A model generated the notes under the pieces. It saw only the letters and a list, made by a program, of their open reading frames with translations. It was not told the DNA's origin and made no database searches. Positions 49,901 through 60,710 of a stretch of DNA of 64,000 nt are shown piece after piece (positions within the stretch are counted from its first letter, which is position 1; each line of letters starts with the position of its first letter). This stretch comes from Tetmemena sp. SeJ-2015. Taxonomy: Eukaryota; Ciliophora; Spirotrichea; Sporadotrichida; Oxytrichidae. The position numbers and the translations under genes were made by a program. The stretch is taken from positions 1 through 64,000 of the forward strand of contig JAJKFJ010022627.1 in NCBI GenBank assembly GCA_027382625.1, given 5' to 3'.

Positions 49901-52900
49901 TCGACGGTTCACCAGTCCATACATTGAATTTTTTTTAATTATCTTGGGCTAGAAGGTATTATAATCCCAAATGCTAATGGTAGTAGGTATAGCTGAGAAT
50001 AAATAAATAAGAAGAGCAATTTAAATTAATTTTATATACAATTTAACAATCACGTAATATGATAGGACATTAGTGGCAGTTCTAAGGTACTCTCCAAAAA
50101 TTGAAGAATTAATAATAACACCATTCGTGATATTCTCACAAAATTCTAAAAACTTTTCATCCTTTGCCATTTAATGTGGGACCGCAGACTTCCAGTCAAG
50201 AGTTATATAGCAGATACCAAAGTTGTGTAATGAAGAATATATCATGAAGAGTGCTATGTGATTTCATACTCTCGCTGGATAAGAGCTAAGTGAAAGATGA
50301 TTTAAACTCAAGAAGAAAACTCATAATTAATTTTTAATGATCAGGGTGTGAATCTTTGATTTCAACTGCACCATGTTGCAACTCTTACATTTATTAAAAG
50401 AATGAAATAATAAGAAGATTGCAGTGATTAGTAGGCTGTAATATAGTTCATAAATAAACTGGAAAATATTAGGCAATATTTAATTTAATATACTAAAATG
50501 AAGGAAGATGAAGTTAGATGGACAACATTGTAGTCTAAGATTATCTTATGCATCCTAGACTAATTTGCAGATTCTCAGTTAATAATTTTGCATAAGAGCA
50601 AGTCACTCGATTTCACTAATAGTACTATTATCAAGACCTTCACTGTCGAAGTAAATAGCTAACTGTCTCTTAAACACTAGATATTGACATTTTATTTTAG
50701 AGTGGTGCAGGGAAGGACAAGAATAGTCATTTTTACAAAATTAGATTCAACATAAAACAAACATCAATTTTAATATAATGGACTAGTGTATATATTAATT
50801 CCCTCATGTCACTACGCAGTGATACATTTACCTACGTCCTGTGATAAACATATAAGGCAGTTTATTTATAATGAAACTAATCTATCAAGCATTTCTTTTA
50901 TTCTATTTCGCGTAGATATATGAAGGCATTAACAGATTTTAAGATGTACACACACTTCCGTATTCATAATTAATGTGCAAGCATCTCATTGATAAAAAAT
51001 AAACTGTTTGACTGTTGTTGTTGGATGTCTGATTTTCTGTCGTTAATTGGGAAACTTTAATTGGTTGAAGTGATAGTAAGTTGTCCTGCTAAATATAACG
51101 GCCATCTATCTTTATTCACTTTAATGTGGTTAGGAGGATACTATTATATAATTAGTGCCAAGCATATTAGAGTTTGATGTGATGTGGTGTTTGAGCTAAA
51201 AATTATGGAAAATAAATCAGCCAAGAGATATAAACTTCCCATTTTATTTTATTTCTGACTGGGACTGGTCACTACAAATGATTCAAGATTTTCCAGTACA
51301 GTCGCCAATCTCAGAGGGTTTCTACTGGGATCGTAGCAGCGATGCATAAATTTAAGATACTAGTAATATTAGTTAAGTTGTATACTTCTTAACTTGACCG
51401 GTATTTGGAAAGTTAAATTATATAATCAAATTTAATATTAATTTGTTAACATCTTTTGAGTGTTGGCGAAACAATCTTTGTTTTGCGGTATTTTTGGGGA
51501 TTGAAAGTTAGGTCACAGAGTTTCAGTTGTGCTGTTGTGCCCATGTTTTATTCGACGTGCTCATGGACTGTTCGGCACTCTTGTTTGTTGCCTTTGCGCA
51601 AATACTGCTTACTGGTGAAAGGAGATAAAGTGAATTCTTTGTTGATTGGTTAATTAAATTGCACTCTAAACTAGGGTAAATTCATTAATAATTTTAAAGA
51701 GCTGATCATATCACTATTAACCACAAAAGGAGGAACAGTTGCAAAGCCATCCACAGTGTATGAGTAAGTAACAGCAAATCCACAGTTATCAACTTAGGTG
51801 AACTAAAAATTAAAGTGATGTTAAACTCTTCGAATGTGATGTCATTTTCAATATTTTTAGTCAGTTTGGGAACCTAACAAGACTACAGAATTCATTATAC
51901 TGGAAGAATAAAAATAGTAAGACATAGCATCCAGCTTAAAAACATCAGAGTTAAATTAGTTTATGGAACGAATTATTGGCTTCATCAATCCCCTTAATCC
52001 TCCTCACATTATTCCATTAAAATAAGTAAAAATTCGTATCCTTCCAGAGAGTCCCATCTCGCAACAAGTACCCTCTAAAATTTATCGTCGTTATATTTTA
52101 CTATTAGGCAGTATCAAAGCCAGTGAAATGGTCCAGCTAAACAAACTTTTATGAACAGATACGTTTGAGCTGAGTAAGAGCGTCAGAAACAATATACTAT
52201 GAGAAGTTAGTAAGACTGCTTAAGTTCCGACACAAGAGCCACCCCAATAAGAGTGATGCCGGAGTGCTGAGTAAGCAGGAGGACGATGTTAGAGGAAAAG
52301 TGAAATCGTTTATAGTGGGGATATTCTTAGACGCAGCGTTATACACATTTGATAATAAGTGTAAAATATATATGCTGACCATATGTGTGGACCTCGCAGG
52401 TCTCTCTATGCTATTTATCAAATATTTTTGTTATTTTTTTATTGATATTTTTAAAAATAACTAATAATGTGCAATTATCAGTAATAGTCAAAGCAATCAT
52501 AGTAGCTCCAGATTAGTAAAATGTGCCATTTTGATATTAGAAAAATGCCATTACCCAAAGGATATAAGCACCACTAAATTTATTTTTACTGCCTCCTGAC
52601 GTAGAGTAAACGCTTAAATGTTAAGTCGCTTATGTATATGTAAATATAGAATTATCGCAAAGAGCCCCTGAATAAACGCATGTATAATTATACGGTGGAC
52701 AACCATTTTAAATGAAGAAAGTGAAAGCTCCAGGGTTTATGACTTTTGTGACATCACCTAACACATAGAATAATTTATTTAGATTAATAATAGGTATCAG
52801 AAAGATTTGGAGGCTCAGAGGCTTATTAAAAATCGCAATCAAGAGTAACTTAAACAGAAACTTGCAAAATATGGAACCGATCGGTATAAGTGCCTTGATA

Positions 52901-53920
52901 ACCCTTAATTTCTGCAATAAATAAACCGACATATGTTTCATCAAGAGTTCTGTAGGTTAAAGTATTATTAGCAGCAGTCCACTAAAATAATGGATCAAGG
53001 CTAGATTATGAAAGACCAGTAATAGTGAAATTTAATTTAAAATTGTTTTGAGTAACTTCATATATCCAAGATCCACATGAATAAGTTGAGACGCTGCTTT
53101 TAAATTCAGCAATTTGTTATTGACCGTACTCTGATACTTTGAGATTGATTGAGCTTATAATTTAAGCAGTTGTTACTGTTTATGTCTTGCAGGGATTTAA
53201 AACATTAATGTTAAAACTAGTAGTTGCAAATTAAGATCCATTAGTAAGTGTCCCCTTAAGCGTAATACTATGAATTCCTTCTAAGTTTGGATCTGTAGAA
53301 AGGCTTATAGTGAAAGTCCTTGAAGCGGAATCAAATGAAAAAGGATATACAAGGTTTGCACCATCGGCTGTTGTTGAGGCTGCATATATAAATGGATCAC
53401 AAAAGAGAATGTCGTAGATCCATTATGTGAATGAAAATGTCATTGTTGGGTTTCCTAGAGTGTAGGTTTAATCTCCCAGTGAAGTAGCTGTTACTATAGC
53501 TGCTGAACAGTTTGCTTTCACATTAACTGTAATAATTTAAATCTCTACTTTTATAATATTAAAGAATGTGGTCATAATAGTAAGAACAGGTGAATTGAAA
53601 GCAAATAGTGTGTCATCAATTTGCGCATTAGATACATCTTTAACTACATAATATTTAATAGAGGGGCAAGTTCCAGCTAAAGACTAGCCCCAACTAAAAG
53701 TATGAATTGTTTAATTTCCACCCTCATTGTAATAGTAATTGAAAGGAGGGTAAACTGGTATTGTAAAGGTGTCACCTGTGCATTAAAAATTGGAATATAA
53801 TTAAAATGATTAACTTGAGACTTCAAAAACTATATCCTTTTTAGAACAGACAGCTGGATAATTAGTAAAGCAAGCTTTTATGAAGAAATTATTCCCCATG
53901 TAGGATTATGATCAAAATTT
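46919..53920 (-). CDS. Locus E C-half: cadherin-like repeats, membrane domain and tail (interrupted)
   Basis: Starts near 53,920 (NNFFIKACFTNYPAVCSKKD near 53,880-53,820). A long run of clear repeats follows: TFTIPVYPPFNYYYNEGG, AGTCPSIKYYVVKDVSN, NCSAAIVTATSLGDQTYTL, CDPFIYAASTTADGA (about 53,400-53,350), LSTDPNLEGIHSITLKGTL (about 53,320-53,260), then CGFAVTYSYTVDGFATVPPF near 51,780. A GC-richer insert lies at about 51,450-51,660. The membrane region runs from about 49,300 to 47,770, with AFFYNLFMNMASLNVL-like text near 49,150, the GALYADVKSN motif near 48,560 and ICILGASYHLLLFTDYGPDA near 47,960-47,900; a 384 bp insertion splits it. The tail includes SKSNPSIDKLGSFARTIRQ near 47,190-47,130 and ends at TGA (46,919-46,921). 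The part from 49,450 to 51,250 is rearranged relative to locus F and harder to read. Confidence 0.65.
48061..48444. other. 384 bp IES-like insertion in locus E, absent from locus F
   Basis: Sequence on both sides matches locus F around 62,385-62,415 base for base in spacing, but locus F lacks this block entirely. AAATTT occurs at both edges (48,055-48,060 and 48,439-48,444). Deleting one repeat plus the insert gives exactly the locus F length and an uninterrupted minus-strand membrane-domain frame. The insert is AT-rich with no gene. A short direct repeat, one copy of which is lost on precise removal, is the hallmark of a ciliate internal eliminated sequence. Confidence 0.7.
48445..49420. repeat. 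Segment duplicated at 62,399-63,290
   Basis: The membrane-domain part of locus E is nearly identical to that of locus F over roughly 900 bp. Most differences are one- to few-base indels, suggesting recent duplication or gene conversion plus read errors. The flanking 47,850-48,060 part is clearly more diverged from 62,190-62,385. Confidence 0.65.
51450..51660. other. GC-richer island interrupting locus E C-half
   Basis: About 200 bp with far more G and C than the flanks. The cadherin-like frame of the C-half is recognisable down to about 51,690 and again below 51,430 (a Leu-Glu-Ser-Phe-Val-Val motif near 51,280, matching NLESFVISPE of locus F). The island itself has an open plus-strand frame (65 codons) with no resemblance to the family. 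Possible inserted element or IES; origin unknown. Confidence 0.4.
53914..53920 (-). repeat. Candidate pointer AAATTTT, locus E (small segment to C-half)
   Basis: AAAATTT on the plus strand here and at 45,579-45,585. Both segments are on the minus strand, but the small one lies downstream while coding for an earlier part, so the order is permuted. The join is one base out of frame as read. Confidence 0.35.
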
Positions 53921-54239
53921 AATAAATAAATTATGATATGCTAGGTTTAATAACTCAAACTTTAATTAATTGTTATCTAAGAAATATTTTTTATAAATTC
54001 GTATAATTAATTTGACTTTTCTGACTGTTTTATTGTCTGAGTTATAATGTGTATTTTTGACTTTCATTCTATTATAAAATCCCTTTACTTACACTTTAAT
54101 GCAAATCATAAATGACTCATTGCTTTGAAAGATCTTTTTATGCCGGAATAAAACTGGCTCATATGCTGCTTAATAATGAATTATTCCTAAAATACGTTTG
54201 TTCTGAGCATGAACTTTGGAACCTTCTTCTTTCTTTATT
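53921..54239. other. AT-rich spacer, nothing recognised
   Basis: No protein-like frame that can be supported. Confidence 0.4.
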
Positions 54240-54415
54240 AAAGTTTTAAACCATAGCTAATAATTATTAAAATTAGAACAAAAAATCTTATATGGGGATT
54301 AGAGCCGACGCTCGACTCAGAAGTAGCGTAGATCACAATTAAATTTAAAATTGTTCTGTTTGCCTGAATCAAACCTGTGAGTAAAGAGCCATAAGGATAA
54401 ATTTAAATAGGATTC
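54240..54415 (-). CDS. Isolated minus-strand coding fragment between loci E and F
   Basis: An open minus-strand frame reads IYPYGSLLTGLIQANRTIL followed by IVIYATSESSVGSNPHI, with a local rise in GC typical of coding in this window. The style (Gly-Ser-rich strand turns) resembles the secreted front domain of the N-halves. It may be an inverted segment of the locus F or E N-half. No start, stop or partner was identified. Confidence 0.35.
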
Positions 54416-54780
54416 AGAGATTTAAAACTAATTATCTACAAAAATTATATTTTGGATATATTCAGTCCTTAAAAGGCACAAATAAATTATCACTATGTTT
54501 TGATGGTTTAATAAGCAAAAAAAAAGTTTCAAAATATTATTAATTTTTTGAACTAGTTTAACGTCAGATACTCTCCAAGTGCATAAAATAATTATCATTG
54601 AAAACATTAAGGTCAAAAGATGAGCACTAGTTTTTTTCTGTAATCTTTCAATTAAATTGATGCAAGCAAATCTAATCTATTATTTATAAATAATCTTCTA
54701 ATTTTATATTTAAGCATCTTTTAAATTTAAAATAAATTAAATTATTAAGCTTATATGAATTTTAAATTTTTGATTTACTC

Positions 54781-54787
54781 AATATTT
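54781..54787 (-). repeat. Candidate inversion pointer AAATATT, locus F segment 1 end
   Basis: AATATTT on the plus strand; inverted partner at 55,021-55,027. The join is in frame. Confidence 0.5.
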
Positions 54788-54963
54788 AGACAACTGATAA
54801 TATTCTTTGTGCTGCTATGAAATGTATTTAGCTTAGACTGCTTTGATATGGCTCCCTTTACTATGGGCACCTCAGCCGCAGACACAAAGTTTTCAACTTT
54901 AGCCATTGATAATAGGAAGAATATAGCAATAAAATGAAATTTTAATTTGCAATTGGAGGGCAA
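54781..54963 (-). CDS. Locus F first segment: inverted signal-peptide exon
   Basis: On the minus strand an ATG at 54,961-54,963 starts MPSNCKLKFHFIAIFFLLSM, a textbook signal peptide (short polar start, hydrophobic core), then KVENFVSAAEVPIVKG, about 61 codons in all. The plus-strand N-half of locus F starts 58 bp away without a signal peptide. The segment ends in AAATATT, which recurs inverted at 55,021-55,027. Joining there is in frame: Ser-Cys-Leu-Asn-Ile continues as Lys-Ile-Asn-Pro-Ile-Val. So the first coding segment of locus F seems to be inverted relative to the rest of its N-half, unlike loci D and E, where the leader is on the plus strand. It could instead be the start of an unrelated short gene. 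Confidence 0.6.
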
Positions 54964-55020
54964 TCTTATGATCCTGCTTATATAAAATTACTTTTGTATC
55001 AAGTGCAGATCTTCCAAATC

Positions 55021-58000
55021 AAATATTAAAATAAATCCTATAGTGCTGTATGTGCTCTCGGGTGGTGTGGCTAAATGGATAATGGCTTTTAGTGATACTT
55101 AATATGATGATGTCTCTGCAATAGCTAATAAATTAAAGTAGCTGTGAAGAACGATAATTTACATATAATTGCGGCCTTTGATAGTTTTCCAAACAAAGCG
55201 CAAGCTATTGTCTTTCTTTCTATATAAAATAAAGATGAACAATATTTGACGGTAGCTTGGCTAAATCCTACAAAGCTACGAGCTAATAATTATCAATGAG
55301 TCCTGATGGATTGTATTTAAAATATTTCTACGTTTTCTCCACTATTCTCGCTGCTTAAATTAAATAAATATAAACAGCTTTCCAATACGAAGGGTAAGTT
55401 TAGTATTTTAATTATAACTCTATCTATCTTTACGCGATCTATCTTTACGAGAGTGCAATTTATTATAATTATTGATTATTAAATGACATCTTTTTAAACT
55501 TTTATTTAAAAAATATAAAATATTCATCAGCTTAAGCAATTAATTATATTTTAAATAAATCATATAAGAAAATATAATGACTTCTATGATTTTAGGAAAC
55601 CAGGTATTATGCTATTGAATGTTTTAAACTTTCCTAGCTCTCTAACCTCAACTCATTTCGTTTAAATTCAGCGAAATCTAATTTTTAAGTCCTTTAATAA
55701 ATTTTAAAAGGGATTGTTAGAGCTAAAATAATTTTAAATTATTAGCTTTGAGAAGTTATAAATTCGGGGGAAGTAGCGTAAAAACATACTACTTCATCAA
55801 ATTTATTAAGTTTATTTTATATCGCTGGTCATGTAGAAGAAGATGAATCAAACTTTTTTATTTATTAAACTTGAGGTATGCCTTAATAGCACAGTATAAA
55901 TTCATTATTTATCATACAGAATTAAATTAAAGAAGATAATAATAAATTTGCTCACCCTTTCTGAAGCTTGTGTGATATTTAATTAAAATTAATAGAGTTT
56001 CTTCTTTAATAATCGCCAGAGCAGAACTCAGCAGTGAGATATGAATTGCGCACATGATTAAATTATTTTAAATAACAGCACTCTTCAACTTATGTACTTT
56101 TACTTATAGAGCGTTTCAAATGAATTAGTATATTAAAAATTAGAAGGCTTATCTGATCTATTAATCTTAATTTAAAACTTAATTCTATTTAAGATTATAT
56201 AATTAATTCAATCCATATAAAATGTAAATTTGCCTTATTGAATAAAACACAATATTTCATTTGCCAAATAATAGAAAAAGAAGTTTATAAAAAAATTTTA
56301 AATAAAAAAGTATGACACAAATTTGAATCACTACTCATCTTGGTCTTTTAATTTTTCTTTCAGAGACGCTAACAGTAATTAAACAATTTATTGTAAAGAT
56401 TTAAAAAGTTATAAGCAAAAATAGTTTAGGATTACTCTTTGAGCAATCTAGACATTTTTGAAAGTTCTTCCTATGATATAATTATTTAAATTGTTCTTAA
56501 ATTATAAAAAATGAAATTCAGATCTATTTAAATAAAATCAGATGATTTTAGATTTGCATTTTATAACAAAGAGTTTTAGAATTTTAAGAATAAATAATTA
56601 GTTTTTTTAATAATCAAAATGGTTCTCTCTTTTTAAAGGAATAAATTAAATTTAAATGCAAATTAATCCATTAGCAAATGATACCCAGGTAGTGTATTTT
56701 TGTGGAGAAGGATTGAGTGGCTTAGTCGTAGGTATGCTAAAACTAGATAATGATCTGAAAGTAGAAGAAGGCGATTCAGAATATGCGTAAGTTTTTCTCA
56801 TATATTTCAGCCACTCGCAACTCTTTTTGCTTTAGTTAAAATATGTCGATTTTTTATAAAGAAATATAGCTAATTCTTAAAAGAATTCAAAGAAAATTTG
56901 GCTAATTTCTTAAATTTTTTAAAGTGCTTGAAGATCTCTATATTAAATTTTATAAATCATCCTTTCTTTTTCTTTGTTAAATATTTTCTTTAGAAAGATT
57001 ACGATGAATTCATTTAAGGCAAATTTTTATTTTTTTTTAAAAATTTTAAAATTTATAGAAGTATTTCTTAATAGAAAATCATTTTAAAAGTGTGCTGCCT
57101 TAATTATGTTAAATTATTGAGTATTTTTAAATGAAAAATAAGAGACAATGAGGACTTATTTTAAAATTATTGTCTTATAATTTCTAAAAATTAGGGCGAA
57201 ATTACGCTCAGTTTTTTATTCTATTATTATTTGTTGCGGAAGAAATATCCCACTTCAAACTTTAAGTGAAGTCCTATTGCTTCTTTTGATAAAGATAAGT
57301 TAGATGTGCCAAATTGGGAGCAAAAATTTTTTATGAAAAAATTCTATAAATTAATGCAATTTAATTGAGAATATATTAAATTATCTAACTACACTATATA
57401 AATTTAAATAAGGAGGATTAGATTATGAAAATGAGATTTGTAAATTTCAAAGTATTAAATAAAGCCAAATTTAAAAGAATGATTATCTCTTTAATGCTAT
57501 ATATTTAATCTTTAAATTTATTGATAATTTAAATTAAAAAACTTTGGACTTTTAAATTTGTAAAATTTATGAATAATTTTTTTAAAATAAATAATTCCTT
57601 TACGAAATGCTTACAGACAGTTGCTAAAGATTTATAATTTAAGAATTTATTATAATGCTTTTCTAATAAATTATTAAAAATTCATGGATAATTTATTTTT
57701 TTTGAGAGAGAGAGAAGCAATTAATGACTGTTGAAGTGGCACCTCAAGCATCCTATCAACTTTTGATAGCCAATAAAATAAATATTGATTTTCTACTTTA
57801 AGATTTACTTTAGCTCTTATTATGACGAGATATTTGACCTCATAATTTTAGATCCCAAATATCTGAAATCACAGCACTTGTGTCGCTTATAATTCTTCTG
57901 AGAAACCCTCCCAATATTTTTAAGTCATAAAGATCTTAGAATTGAATGCTCTTTCGAATGATTGTATAAATACTTAAATTTGAGATATATCTACTGTCAT

Positions 58001-59534
58001 CCCTTAAATCTCAAATGTCTTATAATTAGGATAATTTATTAATGTTAAACAATATATGAAATTTTCAATTTATCTAAATCAACAAATAATATAATCAATA
58101 ATTTTAATTCAAAAGATGATGATGAAGTATACTACATGTTTTGGAAAACTTTTTATAATTTAAAACTAACTTGATTTATGTTGGGAGATTTATTGTAACA
58201 GATTCAGATAAAAAGTCAGATGGACAAGTGGACCTGTGGTGCAATACCCAGGGAATTAGTTCTATCACGCTATTAAATTTATAAATCATTATTTTTCGCC
58301 TAGCAATACAATTCTTAAGATTTCTACTTTGTAGGCAGAATAAAATAGCTATCAACAACTGTGTAAATTTTGGGGGGTTTTTTTTAAAAACGGAAATCAA
58401 CCCCATTTCATTTATAATCTTATATAAATTTAATGATAAAAATTTTTTCCCAGGAATAAATTTTAGTTTAAGAAAAAAAATTTTTTTTATACTTTCCTTT
58501 TAGTTTATTTATCATAATAGAGGGTTTACACAAGATAGTATAGACACATCCGCATAATTTAAAATTAAAAATGAGAAAAATCTTTTTAATAAAATACTAT
58601 CCGTTACTTTCTCAGACGCTAAATATTTTATTGCTAGCTTATGTTTTTTTTAGCATTACAGTGAGTGCCAAAACAAAAATGACTCAAGCTAACCATCCAG
58701 CAATTTCAATAGTATAATTTTGGGAAAACAAAATTATGTCACAAGTTGGGGTATATTTCATATTATCCTTCACCCCCGATTTTCACTACTGGCTGGGAAG
58801 CAAATTTTCCAGTAAGAACCACTTTTTTTCCCTCTTTTTTTGAATTTGAAAAGTGTTCAATCCATCCATGATTGGATTTTTAATCCAAAATTTCCCCTCA
58901 ATTGTGGGATTTAATAAAGTAAAATTACTTTTTTTCAAATTTTTTAGCAATACTCGGCCGAAAGGAGCCTTAATTTCAATTTTAAACAGATGACAAGAGA
59001 TTTGTCATCGTTCGTCAAGGCTTTACAGAAGTCAACTGAAAAGCTTTTGATAAATCGGGGCTGAAACGCATAATATTAATACACTCAATTTTCCACTACT
59101 CCCTCTTGTTCTGATGCAGCCTTCATAATTGAAATTGTCTCCTCTCCTTCTTTTGTAACTTTCACAGAAAAGGACAGAAAGTTTTATTTAAAACATATTT
59201 GTTTTCTTACTCTACTACAGATGAAGCTAATGTGGGAGTTCACAATATAGCTATGAAGGTAACAGTTTAGAACGGAGTTGTAATCACAGCCTGGTTCACT
59301 CTTATTTAATTTCTCTTACAGTGATTAGCAAGTGCTCTGCAGCAACAATTACAGCCCCTTCTTCATTAGCTCCCCTGACTTACACAGTTAATGATCCAGC
59401 AAAATATGTGCAATTCACAGCTTTTACTCCTAATCCCTCAGATTAATTAAAATTAGATTGTGCAATTACTTATTCTTTCACAAATGCAGATGACACCGCT
59501 CATGATGGCTCTTTACCAAAAATATCCATATTTT
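55021..59534 (+). CDS. Locus F N-half: secreted repeat domain and cadherin-like domain (several pieces)
   Basis: Plus-strand pieces paralogous to locus E. 55,021-55,370: KINPIVLYVLSGGVAKWIMA, then AVKNDNLHIIAAFDSFPNKA, AIVFLSIQNKDEQYLTVAWL and SPDGLYLKYFY. 56,656-56,788: MQINPLANDTQVVYFCGEG and LSGLVVGMLKLDNDL, ending at a GTAAGT donor with TTTCAG 24 bp on, at the same place as in locus E. 57,780-58,280: NHSTCVAYNSSEKPSQYFQ and DDEVYYMFWKTFYN. 59,080-59,534: SDAAFIIEIVSSPSFVTF, KCSAATITAPSSLAPLTYTV, CAITYSFTNADDTAHDGSL. Gaps (55,380-56,650; 56,810-57,700; part of 58,290-59,080) are AT-rich and read as non-coding. The block stops inside a cadherin-like domain near ATATTTT (59,528-59,534). Frame slips occur. 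Confidence 0.65.
59528..59534 (+). repeat. Candidate inversion pointer ATATTTT, locus F (plus copy)
   Basis: Inverted partner AAAATAT at 59,660-59,666 at the start of the small minus-strand segment. The join is one base out of frame as read; the T run differs in length between the copies. Confidence 0.35.
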
Positions 59535-59550
59535 TATTTCTTATTTTATT

Positions 59551-59666
59551 AATTAACTGTAATCGTGGTTGAATCTGTTTTGTAAGTAGTACCTCCAAGG
59601 GAAGTCTCCCCTATAATTTTTAGTACGTAAACTCCAACTTTCGCAGAATCTGTGGTCATAAAATAT
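59551..59666 (-). CDS. Locus F small inverted segment carrying the next half-domain
   Basis: Minus-strand coding MTTDSAKVGVYVLKIIG followed by ETSLGGTYKTDSTTITVN. It is the second half of the cadherin-like domain begun by the plus-strand block, which ends about 16 bp away on the other strand. It has the same position, orientation and content as 45,579-45,719 in locus E (MTTDYTKVGTYVLKVTG), so the arrangement predates the E/F duplication. The segment that should follow lies beyond the window end. Confidence 0.65.
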
Positions 59667-60710
59667 AAAAATTATTACTCTCTAACTTTTTCAAATGATA
59701 GATTGTCTTTCTTGCAATGACTGTGGATTTCACGATATTGTATTTCTCTACTTTTAGATTAAAAACTTCTAGTCTCTCTATAAAATAACTAGCTATATAA
59801 ATATCCAGAGATACTCTGTCTTTCTACTCAAATTCCTTTTAAAATAGTTATGACTCATAAAAAATGAAGCATATGTTTAAGTGAAGTAAGTTTGGAGTAA
59901 AATTAAGATCCCCCTTAATTTTACAGATCTAATATTTATTTATTTTACTCCCTTGGATTTTTTTATTAATTTAGTTGAAATATATTACAATTTATTTAAA
60001 AATTATAGTCAAATTAATTAAAAATTAAAATAATTTTATTTAAAAATTTAATTGAATTTATATTTTAAAAAAAGTAGCAAATATTGTCCTTTCATTATCT
60101 AAGAATCTTAACTAATGGAAATAATTTGTTTATGAGCGATATTTACTTGTTTTCATCCAACTTAAGAAAGGACATTTGTTTAATTTGTTTCCAATGCTAG
60201 CTCTAAAATAATTTTCCTTTAAATAATAATTGATTTTAGCAATTTAAATCCACAATTAAATAAATTTAATATCAATAAGATGAAATAATCTGTGATTTTT
60301 GAAAAGTTGAGGGTGCTAATAAATATTAAATTTGGACATTTAATTGCTTATCAAATAAAGCAATTAATAATTGAAGAAAAATAAAAGATTGGATGTTTAT
60401 AAAACCTCAAAAGTTAAGATTATTATAACTTAGAACTTCTAAAAAGGAGAACTAAATTAATATTTAATTTTATAAACCTAAAATCCCAGGTAGTTGAAGT
60501 GTGAGTTTTGATTTTGTTCCATTCTACTTTGCTGATTATTCGTAGTAAACCTATTTGAACTTGGCTACTTTCTTGGTTTATAATCTTTTACACCAAAATC
60601 TCTTCATTGAGAGCTGCTATCGTAATGGCAACAGAACTAACTCATACTATAATTCAATAAGCTATTTAACAAGCTCTATATTAAAACAGATACATCACAT
60701 TTCATAACCA
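59667..60710. other. AT-rich non-coding stretch in locus F
   Basis: About 1 kb between the small segment and the C-half stop. A short plus frame near 60,605-60,720 (AAIVMATELTHTIIQQA) is weakly protein-like, but it overlaps no homologous piece and is left unannotated. Confidence 0.4.

Noticed and set aside
51456..51653. Plus-strand 65-codon frame in the GC-richer island
   Set aside because: No start context, domain or homology recognised; length is unremarkable for GC-richer sequence. Kept only as a compositional anomaly.
54428..54616. Minus-strand 62-codon frame
   Set aside because: Rich in Leu/Ile/Asn as expected from AT-rich spacer; no leader of good form, no family resemblance.
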